A DNA stretch of 64,000 nucleotides, from NCBI RefSeq assembly GCF_000304355.2, contig NC_018227.2, forward strand, positions 2,046,001 to 2,110,000, read 5' to 3'. This document shows positions 17,312 through 25,662 of the stretch, in pieces. Position 1 is the first letter of the stretch. Each line of letters opens with the position of its first letter. Source of the DNA: Methanoculleus bourgensis MS2 (GTDB taxonomy: Archaea > Halobacteriota > Methanomicrobia > Methanomicrobiales > Methanoculleaceae). The translations under genes and the position numbers were made by a program. Below the pieces are notes generated by a model. It ran no database searches. It saw nothing but the letters and a program-made list of their open reading frames with translations, and was not told the DNA's origin.

Positions 17312-17992
17312 ATGAGACTCGGCGTGCTCTTCTCCGGCGGGAAGGACTCCCTCTTCGCCTGCTGGAAGGCAATGCAGCATGAGGAGGTGGCCTGCCTGAT
17401 CACGGTCGTCTCCCGAAACCCCGAGAGTTACATGTTCCATACCCCGAACATCCACCTCGCCGGACTGCAGGCTGAGGCGGCGGGGCTCCCCCTCGTGGAG
17501 GTGGAGACGGCCGGCGAGAAAGAGGCGGAACTTCTGGACCTGAAGCGTGCCCTCCTTGAGGCCAGGGACCGGTTCGGGATCGAGGGGGTCGTCACGGGGG
17601 CGATCCTCTCGGTCTACCAGGCGACACGGGTCCAGAGGCTCTGCCATGAGCTGGATCTCTGGTGCTTCAACCCCCTCTGGCACACGGACCAGGAGGCCTA
17701 CATGGAAGAACTCATCGGTGCCGGATTCCGGGTCATCATCGCGGGCGTCTTCTCCTGCCCTTTCGATGCATCCTGGCTCGGGAGGGAGATCGACCACTGC
17801 ACCCTCGACGAACTCAGAAAAGCCACCCAAAAATACCAGATAACCCTCACCGGCGAAGGGGGGGAGTTTGAGACCTTTGTCATCGACGCCCCCTTCTTCT
17901 CCCGGCGGATCGCGATCGAGGAGGCATCACGGGTCTACCGGAACTACAACGGCGTTCTCCGGATCGAGCGGGCGGGGCTGGTGGAGAAATGA
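17312..17992 (+). CDS. dph6: Diphthine--ammonia ligase
   Basis: The 226-residue N-type ATP pyrophosphatase has the PP-loop FSGGKDS at residues 7-13, and the family motifs GAILSVYQATRVQRLC and GEGGEFETFVIDAPFF. It performs the last step of diphthamide formation on elongation factor 2, using ATP and ammonia. Length matches archaeal MJ0570-type enzymes. The stop overlaps the downstream GATase-like gene by 4 nt, hinting at a functional link. Confidence 0.93.
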   Translation: MRLGVLFSGGKDSLFACWKAMQHEEVACLITVVSRNPESYMFHTPNIHLAGLQAEAAGLPLVEVETAGEKEAELLDLKRALLEARDRFGIEGVVTGAILSVYQATRVQRLCHELDLWCFNPLWHTDQEAYMEELIGAGFRVIIAGVFSCPFDASWLGREIDHCTLDELRKATQKYQITLTGEGGEFETFVIDAPFFSRRIAIEEASRVYRNYNGVLRIERAGLVEK

Positions 17993-18552
17993 TTCTGGTC
18001 ATCGACCTCTGCTACAGGGAAGGCTCGCTCTCCCGGGACGAGTTCGTCGGGCCGGTTGCACGGATTCTCCGGGAAGCGGGAGCGTCGCCCGTCGTCCGCC
18101 ACTACACCACCGTCGGCGCACCTGACCTTGAGGCCGCTGACGGGGCGGTCCTCTGCGGGACGGCACTGAAAGACAGGGGTTTTGCGGAGCACCCCGGGCG
18201 GTTCAGGTGGCTTTCGGCGTTTGAGCGCCCGGTGCTCGGCATCTCCTCCGGCATGCTGGCCCTCGCGGCGGCCTTCGGCGGCGGCATTGAGCCGTGTCCC
18301 GGGATCGGTATGACCGACGTCCGGGTGGTCGCGCCTGACCCCCTTCTCGCCGGGAAGGAGACCTTTGCGGCGTACGAACTCCACGAATGCACCGTGCAGA
18401 TCCCGGACCGGTTCATACCGCTCGCCGTCTCGGACCGGTGCGTCCAGGCGATCCGGCACCGCTCGCTCCCCCTCTACGGTCTCCTCTTCCACCCTGAGGT
18501 CAGGAACGAGTGGATCATCGAGCGGTTCCTCAGGCTGGTGGAGTCGGCCTGA
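17989..18552 (+). CDS. Class I glutamine amidotransferase-like protein lacking the catalytic Cys
   Basis: The 187-residue protein has a class I GATase fold resembling GuaA-type amidotransferase subunits (GAVLCGTALKD, then FHPEVRNEWIIERFLRL). The His and Glu of the triad are present (FHPE). The nucleophile elbow, normally GICxG, reads GISSGM, so Cys is replaced by Ser. It is therefore probably unable to release ammonia from glutamine by the standard mechanism. The ATGA overlap with dph6, an ammonia-using ligase, makes a partner or regulatory role for this dead domain attractive but unproven. Confidence 0.8.
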   Translation: MILVIDLCYREGSLSRDEFVGPVARILREAGASPVVRHYTTVGAPDLEAADGAVLCGTALKDRGFAEHPGRFRWLSAFERPVLGISSGMLALAAAFGGGIEPCPGIGMTDVRVVAPDPLLAGKETFAAYELHECTVQIPDRFIPLAVSDRCVQAIRHRSLPLYGLLFHPEVRNEWIIERFLRLVESA

Positions 18553-18695
18553 GCGTGGGGCAACCAGTTACACTTATTACTGGTTCCTCCGTTAATGGGG
18601 GCAGAGGCGCTCCGGATGCTCTCCGGGTGCACCTCCACGAGGATGAAGCCGAAGTTCTATTGTCTCCATAACTCCGCCGGCGGGGGTGTGAGGGG

Positions 18696-20582
18696 TTGAG
18701 CGACCCGCTCAGGCTGCTCGTCATCACCCAAAGCCCGGGCGACGCCCGCATGATCAGGGAGGTGCTCCGGGAGGCCGGGCTCCCGTCCGAGGTGGTCTGG
18801 CGCAGTCGGTCTCGCGATGCGCTTGACGCCCTCCAGGGAGAGCCATTCGACCTTCTCCTGCTCGACCCCGACCCCGAGGTGGTGGCGCAGGCAGGCGAGA
18901 GAGCCCCCGGAACCCCAATCGTCCTCCTCGTCTCGCGGGACGATATGGAGACGGCGGTCAGGGCACTGGGGCGCGGGGCAGATGACCACCTGGTCAGGGA
19001 GGATATCACCCCCGAACTCCTGGTCTGCACCGTCCGGCACGCCCTCACGCTGAAACGCATGAAGACGGCGCTCGAAAGAATGGGGGGAATGTGGCGCGAG
19101 ATCGTCGGGAACCTGCACGAGGGGGTCATGGTGGCCGACCGTGAAGGCACCACGCTCTTTGCCAGCGCCAGGATGGCAGAGATCCTCGGCTATGCCGCAG
19201 AAGAGATGCTAAAGGCCCCCTTCCTCTCTTTTGTCGACCCGGAGGACGCCCCCAGGGCGGAGGCCCTGCTCGGGACGGCCGGGCGCGCGGAGGCCGAATT
19301 TCGGCTCCGGCGTTTTGATGGGGAGAGGGTCGGCGTCAGGCTCATCGTCTTCCCGGTCACGTGCGGGACGGCCGTCGGTGTCATGGATATCAGAGAGAGA
19401 CCTGCCGAGGAGGAGATCAGGCGCAGGAATGTCCAGCTCTCCATCATCAACCAGGTGGTCAGGACCGCCACGTCGTCGGCAGATATGGACGAACTGCTCA
19501 CGGGAGTGCTCGGGAAGACCGTGAACCTTCTTGGATTTGGAGGCGGCAGTGTGTACCTGATCGATTCCGGCAGGTCCCGGGCCGAGCTGGCTGCGGAGAT
19601 CGGGCTTCCGGAGGGTTTCTCGTTCAGGCAGCGGATCGCCGACATGAACGCCCCGCCCTACGATACGGTCCTCGGGCAGGGCGTCCCGCATTTTGTGGAG
19701 GACTACCCGCGTCGCTACCCGCAGGATGCCGGTGCCGGGATCCAGGCGTTTGCAAGCATCCCTATCACCGCCGAAGGACGGGTCATCGGCGCCGTCAACC
19801 TGGTCAGCCGGGAGATGCACACCTTCTCCCCCGCCGAGCGGGAACTGCTCACCTCCATCGGCCAGGAGATCGGGAGCGCCGTCGAGCGGATGCGGCTCCG
19901 CAAACGGTTGGAGAAGGCGCACGAGGAGGCGAACTTCTACCTGGACGTCATGACGCACGATATCAACAACGCAAACACCACCGCCATCGGCTACGCGGCG
20001 CTTCTTTCGGAGGCGCTCTCCGGGCCGGAGAAAGATCTTGCCCGGAGGATCTCGGCCGCGGTCAGGCAGAGCGCCGAGATCATCGGGAACGTCTCGACGA
20101 TCCGCCGGATCGCGGAAGAAACTCCCGCACCCGGGCCGGTGAGCCTTGACGACGTCATCGGGCATGTCAGCTGCTTCTTCGCGGACGCTGATATCAGGTA
20201 CGCACCACAGGGTCTGTGGGTCGCTGCCGACGACCTCCTCTCGGCGGTCTTCATAAACCTCCTCGGCAACGCCGTCAAGTTCGGCGGCCCACAGATCGTG
20301 ATCCAGGTCACCGCCCGGGAGGAGGACGGAACCGTCACGGTCTCGGTCGAGGATACCGGGCCCGGGATACCGGACGCTGAGAAACCCCTGGTCTTTGAGA
20401 AGTTCAGGAAAAGCGGCGCAAGAAGCGGGAAAGGGATCGGGCTCTACATCGTCCACACCCTGGTCGAGCGTTATGGGGGCAGGGTCTGGGTCGAAGACCG
20501 GGTGCCGGGACGCCCCCGGGAGGGCGCCGCCTTTCGGTTCACGCTCCCGGCGTGCCCGCCCGTCACCGGCCGTACTGGTTGA
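18696..20582 (+). CDS. Sensor histidine kinase (receiver-PAS-GAF-HisKA-HATPase)
   Basis: The 628-residue soluble kinase has domains in order. A receiver-like domain comes first (about 1-118, acidic residue in LLLLDPDPE). Then come PAS (about 125-235), GAF (about 255-400), a HisKA-like helix with the phospho-acceptor in VMTHDINNANT (~418), and HATPase with N-box NLLGNAVKFG (~522), DTGPGIPD (~555) and GKGIGLYIV (~580). It starts at TTG after GAGGGG. No response regulator is adjacent. The 3' end overlaps the convergent mmp10 by 20 bp. Confidence 0.9.
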   Translation: MSDPLRLLVITQSPGDARMIREVLREAGLPSEVVWRSRSRDALDALQGEPFDLLLLDPDPEVVAQAGERAPGTPIVLLVSRDDMETAVRALGRGADDHLVREDITPELLVCTVRHALTLKRMKTALERMGGMWREIVGNLHEGVMVADREGTTLFASARMAEILGYAAEEMLKAPFLSFVDPEDAPRAEALLGTAGRAEAEFRLRRFDGERVGVRLIVFPVTCGTAVGVMDIRERPAEEEIRRRNVQLSIINQVVRTATSSADMDELLTGVLGKTVNLLGFGGGSVYLIDSGRSRAELAAEIGLPEGFSFRQRIADMNAPPYDTVLGQGVPHFVEDYPRRYPQDAGAGIQAFASIPITAEGRVIGAVNLVSREMHTFSPAERELLTSIGQEIGSAVERMRLRKRLEKAHEEANFYLDVMTHDINNANTTAIGYAALLSEALSGPEKDLARRISAAVRQSAEIIGNVSTIRRIAEETPAPGPVSLDDVIGHVSCFFADADIRYAPQGLWVAADDLLSAVFINLLGNAVKFGGPQIVIQVTAREEDGTVTVSVEDTGPGIPDAEKPLVFEKFRKSGARSGKGIGLYIVHTLVERYGGRVWVEDRVPGRPREGAAFRFTLPACPPVTGRTG

Positions 20583-21789
20583 TCGTGTTGATCAGGGCCG
20601 CAAACCCTTCCATCTCTTTCTCAAGCACCTCAGCCCGGGTCATGCCCATGCTGGTCTCCGCATCGGCAGTCAGCATCTCGGGGCCGCGCACCACCTCGCG
20701 GTCGACGCCGTCGGCCGAGAGGATCTCCCGGGCCTCGGCGTCATGGACGAACGCCCGGCCGGGGAGGATCACGACATCCTCGAGCCGCTTTAAGTTCACT
20801 CCGGCGAGGTCGTCGGCGGTGATGAGGCAGGCGATCTCTTTTCTGACCCTGACGACCCTTGAACGGCCGCCGCGGATCGAGAGGAGCCGCTGGATGAAGG
20901 GGGCCGCCACGCTCCCGGTGATCACCGTCGCGCGTTTCCGGACCCGGGGGAGTTTCCGCAGCAGGTCGGGTTCATGGAGGATTGCAAACGGCGAGCCTAT
21001 CGAGGGGTCCCAGAGCGGGGTCCCGCTGATCTTCATCGAGAACTGTTCGTTGAGGTGGGTGACGATATCGCGGAACTCGTCGACGGTGTGGACCTGCTGC
21101 CCCTCGATGAGCGGTGCGTTGCCGAGGATGAGCCCCTGGTCGGTCCGGTTAGCAAACCGCATCAGGATCAGTCCTTTTGCGCCCCGCTCCTCGAGCCACG
21201 CACAGGTCTTCTCAAGGGTCTCGCCGTCATTGACGCCCGGGATGATGACCGCGGCGGCATAGACGTCGATTGCGCCGCAGAGCCGGTCGAGGACCGCAAG
21301 CGAGGCTTCCGGTGTCGGGTCGTTCATCCAGCGCCGCCGCAGATCGGGGTCGGCGGCGAAGACGGTGTAGGAGACCTCGGAGAGACCGTTCTCGACGAGA
21401 AAATCAGCTACGTCCGGGTCGTCGAACCCTTTCCCGCTGGTGTAGCCGATATGGATCGGCGCTTCCATACTGGCGAGCAGTTCGACCAGGTCGCGGAACT
21501 CCGGGTAGCAGCTCGGGTCCCCGCCGCCGCTGATGGTGATCCGGTCGACGTTGTCGGTCATCACCTGGAGGTTGCCGAGTATCTCGTCGGCAACGGTCCG
21601 GAGGTCCTTGAACCCCGAGTACTGCTCCCGGACGCCCCGGGTGCAGTAGTCACAGCCTTTCTGGAAGGGGAGGCAGTATTTGCAACCGAACGAGGTCGTC
21701 CCCTGGACGTGTTTGAAGTAGCAGTACGAACAGAATCCCCGGCAGTCGAGGCCGGGCCGGCCCCCGAGATCGACGGTGAGATGCGACAT
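20563..21789 (-). CDS. mmp10: Methanogenesis marker protein 10, radical SAM methyltransferase
   Basis: The 408-residue radical SAM protein has the C-x3-C-x2-C cluster motif (CRGFCSYC, residues 16-23). A second Cys-rich stretch (FGCKYCLPFQKGCDYC) and the SAM-binding TISGGGDPSCYPEF follow. Mmp10 methylates a specific arginine in McrA, the methyl-coenzyme M reductase active subunit, and is nearly confined to methanogens and relatives. Length is normal. Its presence supports a methanogenic host. The 3' end overlaps the convergent kinase gene. Confidence 0.95.
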   Translation of the reverse strand: MSHLTVDLGGRPGLDCRGFCSYCYFKHVQGTTSFGCKYCLPFQKGCDYCTRGVREQYSGFKDLRTVADEILGNLQVMTDNVDRITISGGGDPSCYPEFRDLVELLASMEAPIHIGYTSGKGFDDPDVADFLVENGLSEVSYTVFAADPDLRRRWMNDPTPEASLAVLDRLCGAIDVYAAAVIIPGVNDGETLEKTCAWLEERGAKGLILMRFANRTDQGLILGNAPLIEGQQVHTVDEFRDIVTHLNEQFSMKISGTPLWDPSIGSPFAILHEPDLLRKLPRVRKRATVITGSVAAPFIQRLLSIRGGRSRVVRVRKEIACLITADDLAGVNLKRLEDVVILPGRAFVHDAEAREILSADGVDREVVRGPEMLTADAETSMGMTRAEVLEKEMEGFAALINTINQYGR

Positions 21790-21931
21790 CCTGCTGGTAC
21801 TCTCTGTGCTCCTCTGTTATGAATATTGCAGCCCTGTCCCCATCGCTGCTTCGCGGCCTGCATCACCGGTTTGCCGGCGGGGCGACACCATACACCTTAT
21901 GTTCCGGCGGGATGAAGTATCCGCGGAGGAG

Positions 21932-22213
21932 ATGATGGGTGTGCGAACGAGTCACCGGCTGCTGCTCCGGTTCTACCATGATCCCGGCTACGACTTCTCC
22001 CGGGTCCGGGTCGAGTACGTCAACCGCGGGGCCCCGGGGGATCGCTCGGCGGTGCAGGGGGACCGGATTCTCGCGCTCGACGCCCAGTACCTGGAGGTGG
22101 ATGCCGGGACCCATGTTGCCTGCATCCCCTACCACCGGATCCTCCGCATCCTCTACGACGACGAGGTTGCCTGGGAACGCGGCGGGCGGGTGGAGGAGGG
22201 CGGGGAGACATGA
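21932..22213 (+). CDS. UPF0248 family protein (MJ1316-like RNA-end domain)
   Basis: The 93-residue protein matches the UPF0248/DUF504 pattern: RTSHRLLLRFYHDPGYDFSRVRVEYVNRGAPGDRS, then IPYHRILRILYDDEVAWER (each seen in short blocks). The related MJ1316 domain has been proposed to recognise cyclic phosphate RNA ends; the function is not proven. GGAGGA at 21925-21930 supports ATG 21932 or 21935; an upstream ATG at 21899 gives eleven extra residues. tRNA-Thr lies directly downstream on the same strand. Confidence 0.85.
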   Translation: MMGVRTSHRLLLRFYHDPGYDFSRVRVEYVNRGAPGDRSAVQGDRILALDAQYLEVDAGTHVACIPYHRILRILYDDEVAWERGGRVEEGGET

Positions 22214-22264
22214 GGGGGATCGGCGCCACCTTTTTTACTGCAGACGATCCACGATATAAGGTAT

Positions 22265-22337
22265 GCCTCAGTGGCTTAGCTGGCAGAGCGGGTGACTTGT
22301 AATCACCAGGTCCCGAGTTCAAATCTCGGCTGGGGCT
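22265..22337 (+). tRNA. tRNA-Thr (TGT anticodon)
   Basis: The 73-nt cloverleaf has acceptor GCCTCAG/CTGGGGC with one G-T pair, D-arm GGCTTAGCTGG-type, and anticodon stem GGTGA/TCACC with loop CTTGTAA (anticodon TGT). T-arm CCGAG-TTCAAAT-CTCGG and discriminator T are present. CCA is not encoded. It reads ACA and wobble threonine codons. Confidence 0.95.
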
Positions 22338-22489
22338 CTATCTCTTTTGTGCAAAACCGGCTTCGATAGTTGCCTATTTTACGGGAATAAATTAAATTGA
22401 CTCTCTCCAGGGCTCCATCAGGGATTGGGAAAACTTCTGGGAGCACTAACGATCCAGAACACGGTCTCTAAACTCGCCTAAGTTCAGGA

Positions 22490-23832
22490 CCTCGGGCTTA
22501 GTCAACTACCCCCAACTTCAGTCGGGGGCATGATGCCGTGGGTGGCACCATGCTCTTTGTAGGCTTGCGCTTCCACCTCTCCCCCGGCGTTGGGGGAGCA
22601 GACCGCAATAGGCCGGTTGACGGCGGCCCTGGCAGCGATGTTTCGAGGCTTGCGTTCAGATCGGCGTTCTCGGTATGCCCGCACGCGAGGCAGCGGAACG
22701 CTGCCTGAGTCAGGCGGTTGTCGGGGTGGACGAACCCGCAGACACTGCACTGCTGGCTCGTGTACGCCCCGTCGATCACCTGCACCGTGACTCCGGCCCG
22801 TTGGGCCTTGTACTCGATGAAGGATCGGAGTTGGCGAAACGCCCACTTGTGGTGTCGTTCGCGCTGGTCGTGTCGAACCGTGGTCCGCAGGAGAATGCCG
22901 TTGAGGTCTTCCAGAGCAATCCCCCGCTTCGTGCCTTCTGCCGCGCAAACGATCTGCTTGCTGATGACGTGATTGGTATCGGTTTTAAACCGGTGTTCTC
23001 TCCCGGCGATCTTCCGCAGTTTCCGCTTGGCCGACCTGGTACCCGTCTTCTGGAGAGCCCCCCGGAGTCGGCCGTAGCGCTGCCGCACCTTCTCGGTGGC
23101 AGCGCTGGAGAAGGCCTCTCCGTCGCTCGTGGTGGCGATGTTGACCACCCCGAGATCGACCCCGAGGTACTCGGTGGGTTCGGCAGGCTCGGTGTCCGGG
23201 GTCTCGACGGTCGCGTAGAGCCAGAACGCCCCGTCTCGGTAGACGAGGTCCGTCTGCTTGACGGTCGTGACCGCCGGGAAGTATGCGGGTTTGCTGTATC
23301 GGAGCTTGATCCGACCCTCCAGTGTCCAGATGCTCACCCGGTTCTGGCCGAGGGAGAGTACCCGCGCATCGTAGCCGATGGCCCCGTGCTCCCGGAAGGA
23401 GAGCTCGGTGAGGGTCTTCAGGGGTTTGCCAAGAGCAGCGAGAACCTTGTTCTGTTCCTTGATTGCCTCTTTGGTGCTCCGGTAACTCCCGGCAACCTTG
23501 CGGATGGCAAGCTGGGCCATCTGCGCCGAGAGCCCGAAGGTTTCCCGGACGTGAGAGTACAGCCGCTTCTGCAGGCCGATGTTGGAGAACTGTCGTTCAG
23601 AAAAGGCAACCGGCGAAACCGCGTTGCAGGCTGCATTGTACCGCTCCATCGTGGCGAACAGCATCCGCCGTTCGTCGGGAGACGCAAACAACCGCAACTT
23701 CGTCACCGATTGCATACACCTTCTCGGTTGACACTCACCCGGCATAAAGAATATCTCTGCGGGGTGAAAGTGTATCGTGATATGCGGAGGGCCGATGCCT
23801 CCCCCGACGAAAAGGAGGGGGGCTCCTCGGCC
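22490..23832 (-). mobile_element. IS200/IS605-type element with tnpB only, inserted in a PIN gene
   Basis: The element holds one tnpB and no tnpA. The end beyond the tnpB stop carries the family hairpin CCCCC-loop-GGGGG (22509-22528) and TAGTTGAC. The other end has an imperfect hairpin between about 23791 and 23831 (GCCGA...CCTCC...GGAGG...TCGGC). It splits a PIN-domain gene: codons YGFRIM lie just beyond 23832. A plausible PIN tail (NLGEFRDRVLDR, then stop) reads on the minus strand from about 22485 to 22447. Exact ends are uncertain by about 10 bp. Confidence 0.75.
22498..23715 (-). CDS. tnpB: TnpB RNA-guided nuclease (IS200/IS605 accessory protein), C-terminal frameshift
   Basis: The 405-residue TnpB has RuvC residues Asp in YLGVDLGVVNIAT (~205), Glu in GIALEDLNG (~288) and Asp in ENADLNAS (~357). 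The zinc ribbon CSVCGFVHPDN...CLACGH lies between the last two. TnpB is an RNA-guided nuclease using an RNA from the transposon's right end. After ADLNAS the frame leaves the family consensus, but one frame over the native tail (PRNIAARAAVNRPI, then GEVEAQAYKEHG) continues to 22502. A one-base deletion has thus replaced the tail while sparing all catalytic residues. The ATG at 23715 has GAAGGTGT upstream. Confidence 0.88.
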   Translation of the reverse strand: MQSVTKLRLFASPDERRMLFATMERYNAACNAVSPVAFSERQFSNIGLQKRLYSHVRETFGLSAQMAQLAIRKVAGSYRSTKEAIKEQNKVLAALGKPLKTLTELSFREHGAIGYDARVLSLGQNRVSIWTLEGRIKLRYSKPAYFPAVTTVKQTDLVYRDGAFWLYATVETPDTEPAEPTEYLGVDLGVVNIATTSDGEAFSSAATEKVRQRYGRLRGALQKTGTRSAKRKLRKIAGREHRFKTDTNHVISKQIVCAAEGTKRGIALEDLNGILLRTTVRHDQRERHHKWAFRQLRSFIEYKAQRAGVTVQVIDGAYTSQQCSVCGFVHPDNRLTQAAFRCLACGHTENADLNASLETSLPGPPSTGLLRSAPPTPGERWKRKPTKSMVPPTASCPRLKLGVVD

Positions 23833-24254
23833 CATGATCCTGAATCCGTATTTGGTTAATGCGTGCGGGAGCTGGTATGATTTGATCAATGTGTCGGTAG
23901 ATATAAAGTACTTAAACCCGTATGCGATTGCATAGGCCAGATGGGTTCTGTCGGTGATCTGTCCTGCCATCCTGGAATCAGTGTGGTCCTCACCCATCTC
24001 GTAACAGATGATCCGAACACTGTCGTTGGGTACGTAAAAATGCATCTCCCATTCTTTAATTAATTCGACAAACTCTGATATTTTCTGCCCGGAGCCATCT
24101 TGCCTGAGCATGGTAATTAGAGTTTCACCTAAAACAGTTATTGAGGTGCAAATACTGAAGTCAACATTGTGAGCTCGGTCAACGATCTGTTTGCACCGGG
24201 AGTGCTCGATACAATCGTAAAAAACACAAGTATCAAGAAAATAAAGTTATTCAT
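23833..24254 (-). pseudogene. PIN-domain (VapC-like) RNase gene, split by TnpB element and frameshifted
   Basis: On the minus strand, frame LYFLDTCVFYDCIEHSR, then ITDRTHLAYAIAYGFKYFISTD, then LTKYGFRIM is a PIN RNase with its N-terminal LD, central E and D residues. Two lesions are visible. The natural ATG at 24254 (MNNFIF) is one base out of frame with LDTCVF, implying a lost base in the T-run near 24237-24243. The IS insertion also removes the last ~12 codons, which persist beyond 22490. A small antitoxin-like gene ends 7 nt upstream. Confidence 0.7.
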
Positions 24255-24261
24255 AAAATGC

Positions 24262-24417
24262 TCAGGGGTTCTTTATTCGCTTCATCAGGAGATTGTGCTC
24301 TTCCTCACTGACAGCATACACAATCCGTCCCTGGAAGTCGACGGCACCGCCGTATGTAAGCATACCCCGTTCATACTCCTGCCCGATAATTTGTTTATGG
24401 TCATATTTTTCCACCAT
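24262..24417 (-). CDS. Small antitoxin-like protein upstream of the PIN gene
   Basis: The 51-residue acidic protein (EKYDHKQIIGQEYERGMLTYGGAVDF, seen in part) starts at ATG 24417 with GGAGGTG 5 nt upstream. It stops 7 nt before the PIN start, the VapB-VapC order and spacing. No DNA-binding motif is obvious, so its identity as antitoxin rests on position. A longer frame to 24516 lacks support. Confidence 0.55.
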   Translation of the reverse strand: MVEKYDHKQIIGQEYERGMLTYGGAVDFQGRIVYAVSEEEHNLLMKRIKNP

Positions 24418-24600
24418 TTCTACACCTCCAGGAGCATTCTTTTGGGACCCCGTATTCATCATCCGGATGGAATTCATGCGCTGTTTGGAACACTTTAAGC
24501 AACGCCGCTGTCGCATCTAAATGCACCAATGCGTGCCAGCGCATTACCGGTGTGCGCTGATAATTGCTATTGCTGTCATGTTATTTATCTGGATGGTATT

Positions 24601-24765
24601 GAGCACATCCCAAAAGCACCCTGCGACCGGATATCCCCATGATTCAGATTATTCTGACGCATGTTCGCAAAGAATTGAGCACGAACCAGCGTTAGATCGC
24701 TGACACGGCTTTCCACCGGGTATTGTCTCGCGGGGAGGGACCAGGAGGGGACACCCCCTCCTGGA
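24601..24765 (+). repeat. ~150-bp interspersed repeat F, copy 1
   Basis: The segment shares CCCTGCGACCGG, GACGCATGTTCGCAAAGAATTGAGCA and CGCTGACACGGCTTTCC (short blocks) with 59560-59720. It also matches, in reverse orientation, 27764-27915. It ends in a GC-rich GGAGGGACC hairpin block like the others. No coding capacity. It accounts for most of the gap 24418-24818. Confidence 0.6.
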
Positions 24766-24818
24766 AGAGGCGTTTTGGGACGACCTCACCAGCATAGTGC
24801 TCCTGCCAGGATCACCTG

Positions 24819-25280
24819 GTGGTTGTCCACCCCGCCATCACAACTATATCATCTACCGCAGAGAATATTCCAGCCGGAACCGGAGGACCAACCACGAATA
24901 TCAGAGTCATTCATTCTTTTTCGACAGAGGATACCGCTAACCCCGGGGTATCGCCGGCGGTCCTCGAGGTCGGTGTGAACCAGGGGGACATCCTCGCCGC
25001 AGACGAGATCCTCTCGTTCGCGTCCATCCACGGGGATTTCGCCTGTATCCCGGACCGCATCTTCCACCGGTTCGAGGTCATCCTCCCCCCGGAGAGCCGC
25101 CTCGAGATCCTCAAAGACGCACTCCTCCAGATCATGCACCTCGAAGACGGAGGGGCGCGGAGCGAAGGCCTCACCCCCTACCAGGTCGAAGACCTCATCG
25201 ATGCCCTCGAGAGGACGCGGCAGACGCTGGTCAACGGGAGGGATGCCGCCGGGGACGATACGCCGGCCGGCGCCCCCTGA
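24819..25280 (+). CDS. Hypothetical protein
   Basis: From about 24945 the frame shows the strong G/C third-position bias of the genome. It reads as a soluble acidic protein (VLEVGVNQGDILAADEILSF, HGDFACIPDRIFHRFEV, LEILKDALLQIMHLEDGG) with a C-terminal helix. The first ~40 residues are of lower quality, and GTG 24819 is only a guess for the start; the true start could lie near 24950. I do not recognise the family. Confidence 0.55.
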   Translation: MVVHPAITTISSTAENIPAGTGGPTTNIRVIHSFSTEDTANPGVSPAVLEVGVNQGDILAADEILSFASIHGDFACIPDRIFHRFEVILPPESRLEILKDALLQIMHLEDGGARSEGLTPYQVEDLIDALERTRQTLVNGRDAAGDDTPAGAP

Positions 25281-25662
25281 TACGCTTGAATCTGGGTCGG
25301 GGTGCGAATCTCCCCCTCCCCGCCAGCGGCAACAACCTGACCCGGGAGCCCCCCGTTACCGGGACGGGCGAGGTTTTCATCCGTGCCCCCTCCCGCTCCA
25401 CCGCAGGAGCGTTCGACCCTGTGCAGTGCGAGTGGATCATTGCATCTAATATTTCCAAATGATTGTTGCGTCACGCAGAAGTGCGCGAAGTTCGGCTGCT
25501 GGGCGGTATAAGCCCCCTTCGCGCTCTCCCGCGTGGCTTTCCGCGAGAGACCGGCGATCCCTCCCACGCCCCCCTCAAGGTAAGGTGAAATGCTCCAATA
25601 GTCCGGCATACGTTGCCGCGCCCATTCGTTCACCTTTTTTTGGGAGGACCGCGAACCTCTAG
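25281..25662. repeat. Gene-free stretch with a CGCGAAG-type repeat
   Basis: No gene is visible. Positions about 25470-25560 hold GCGTCACGCAGAAGTGCGCGAAG and a following CCTTCGCGCTCTCCCGCGTGGCTTTCC, seen as short blocks. These resemble the REP-like units near 27180, 43860 and 44230. GGGAGGA at 25642-25648 lies before the methyltransferase. Confidence 0.5.

Noticed and set aside
19209-20456. 415-codon minus-strand frame inside the sensor kinase gene
   Set aside because: No family features; the opposite strand encodes intact GAF, HisKA and HATPase domains.
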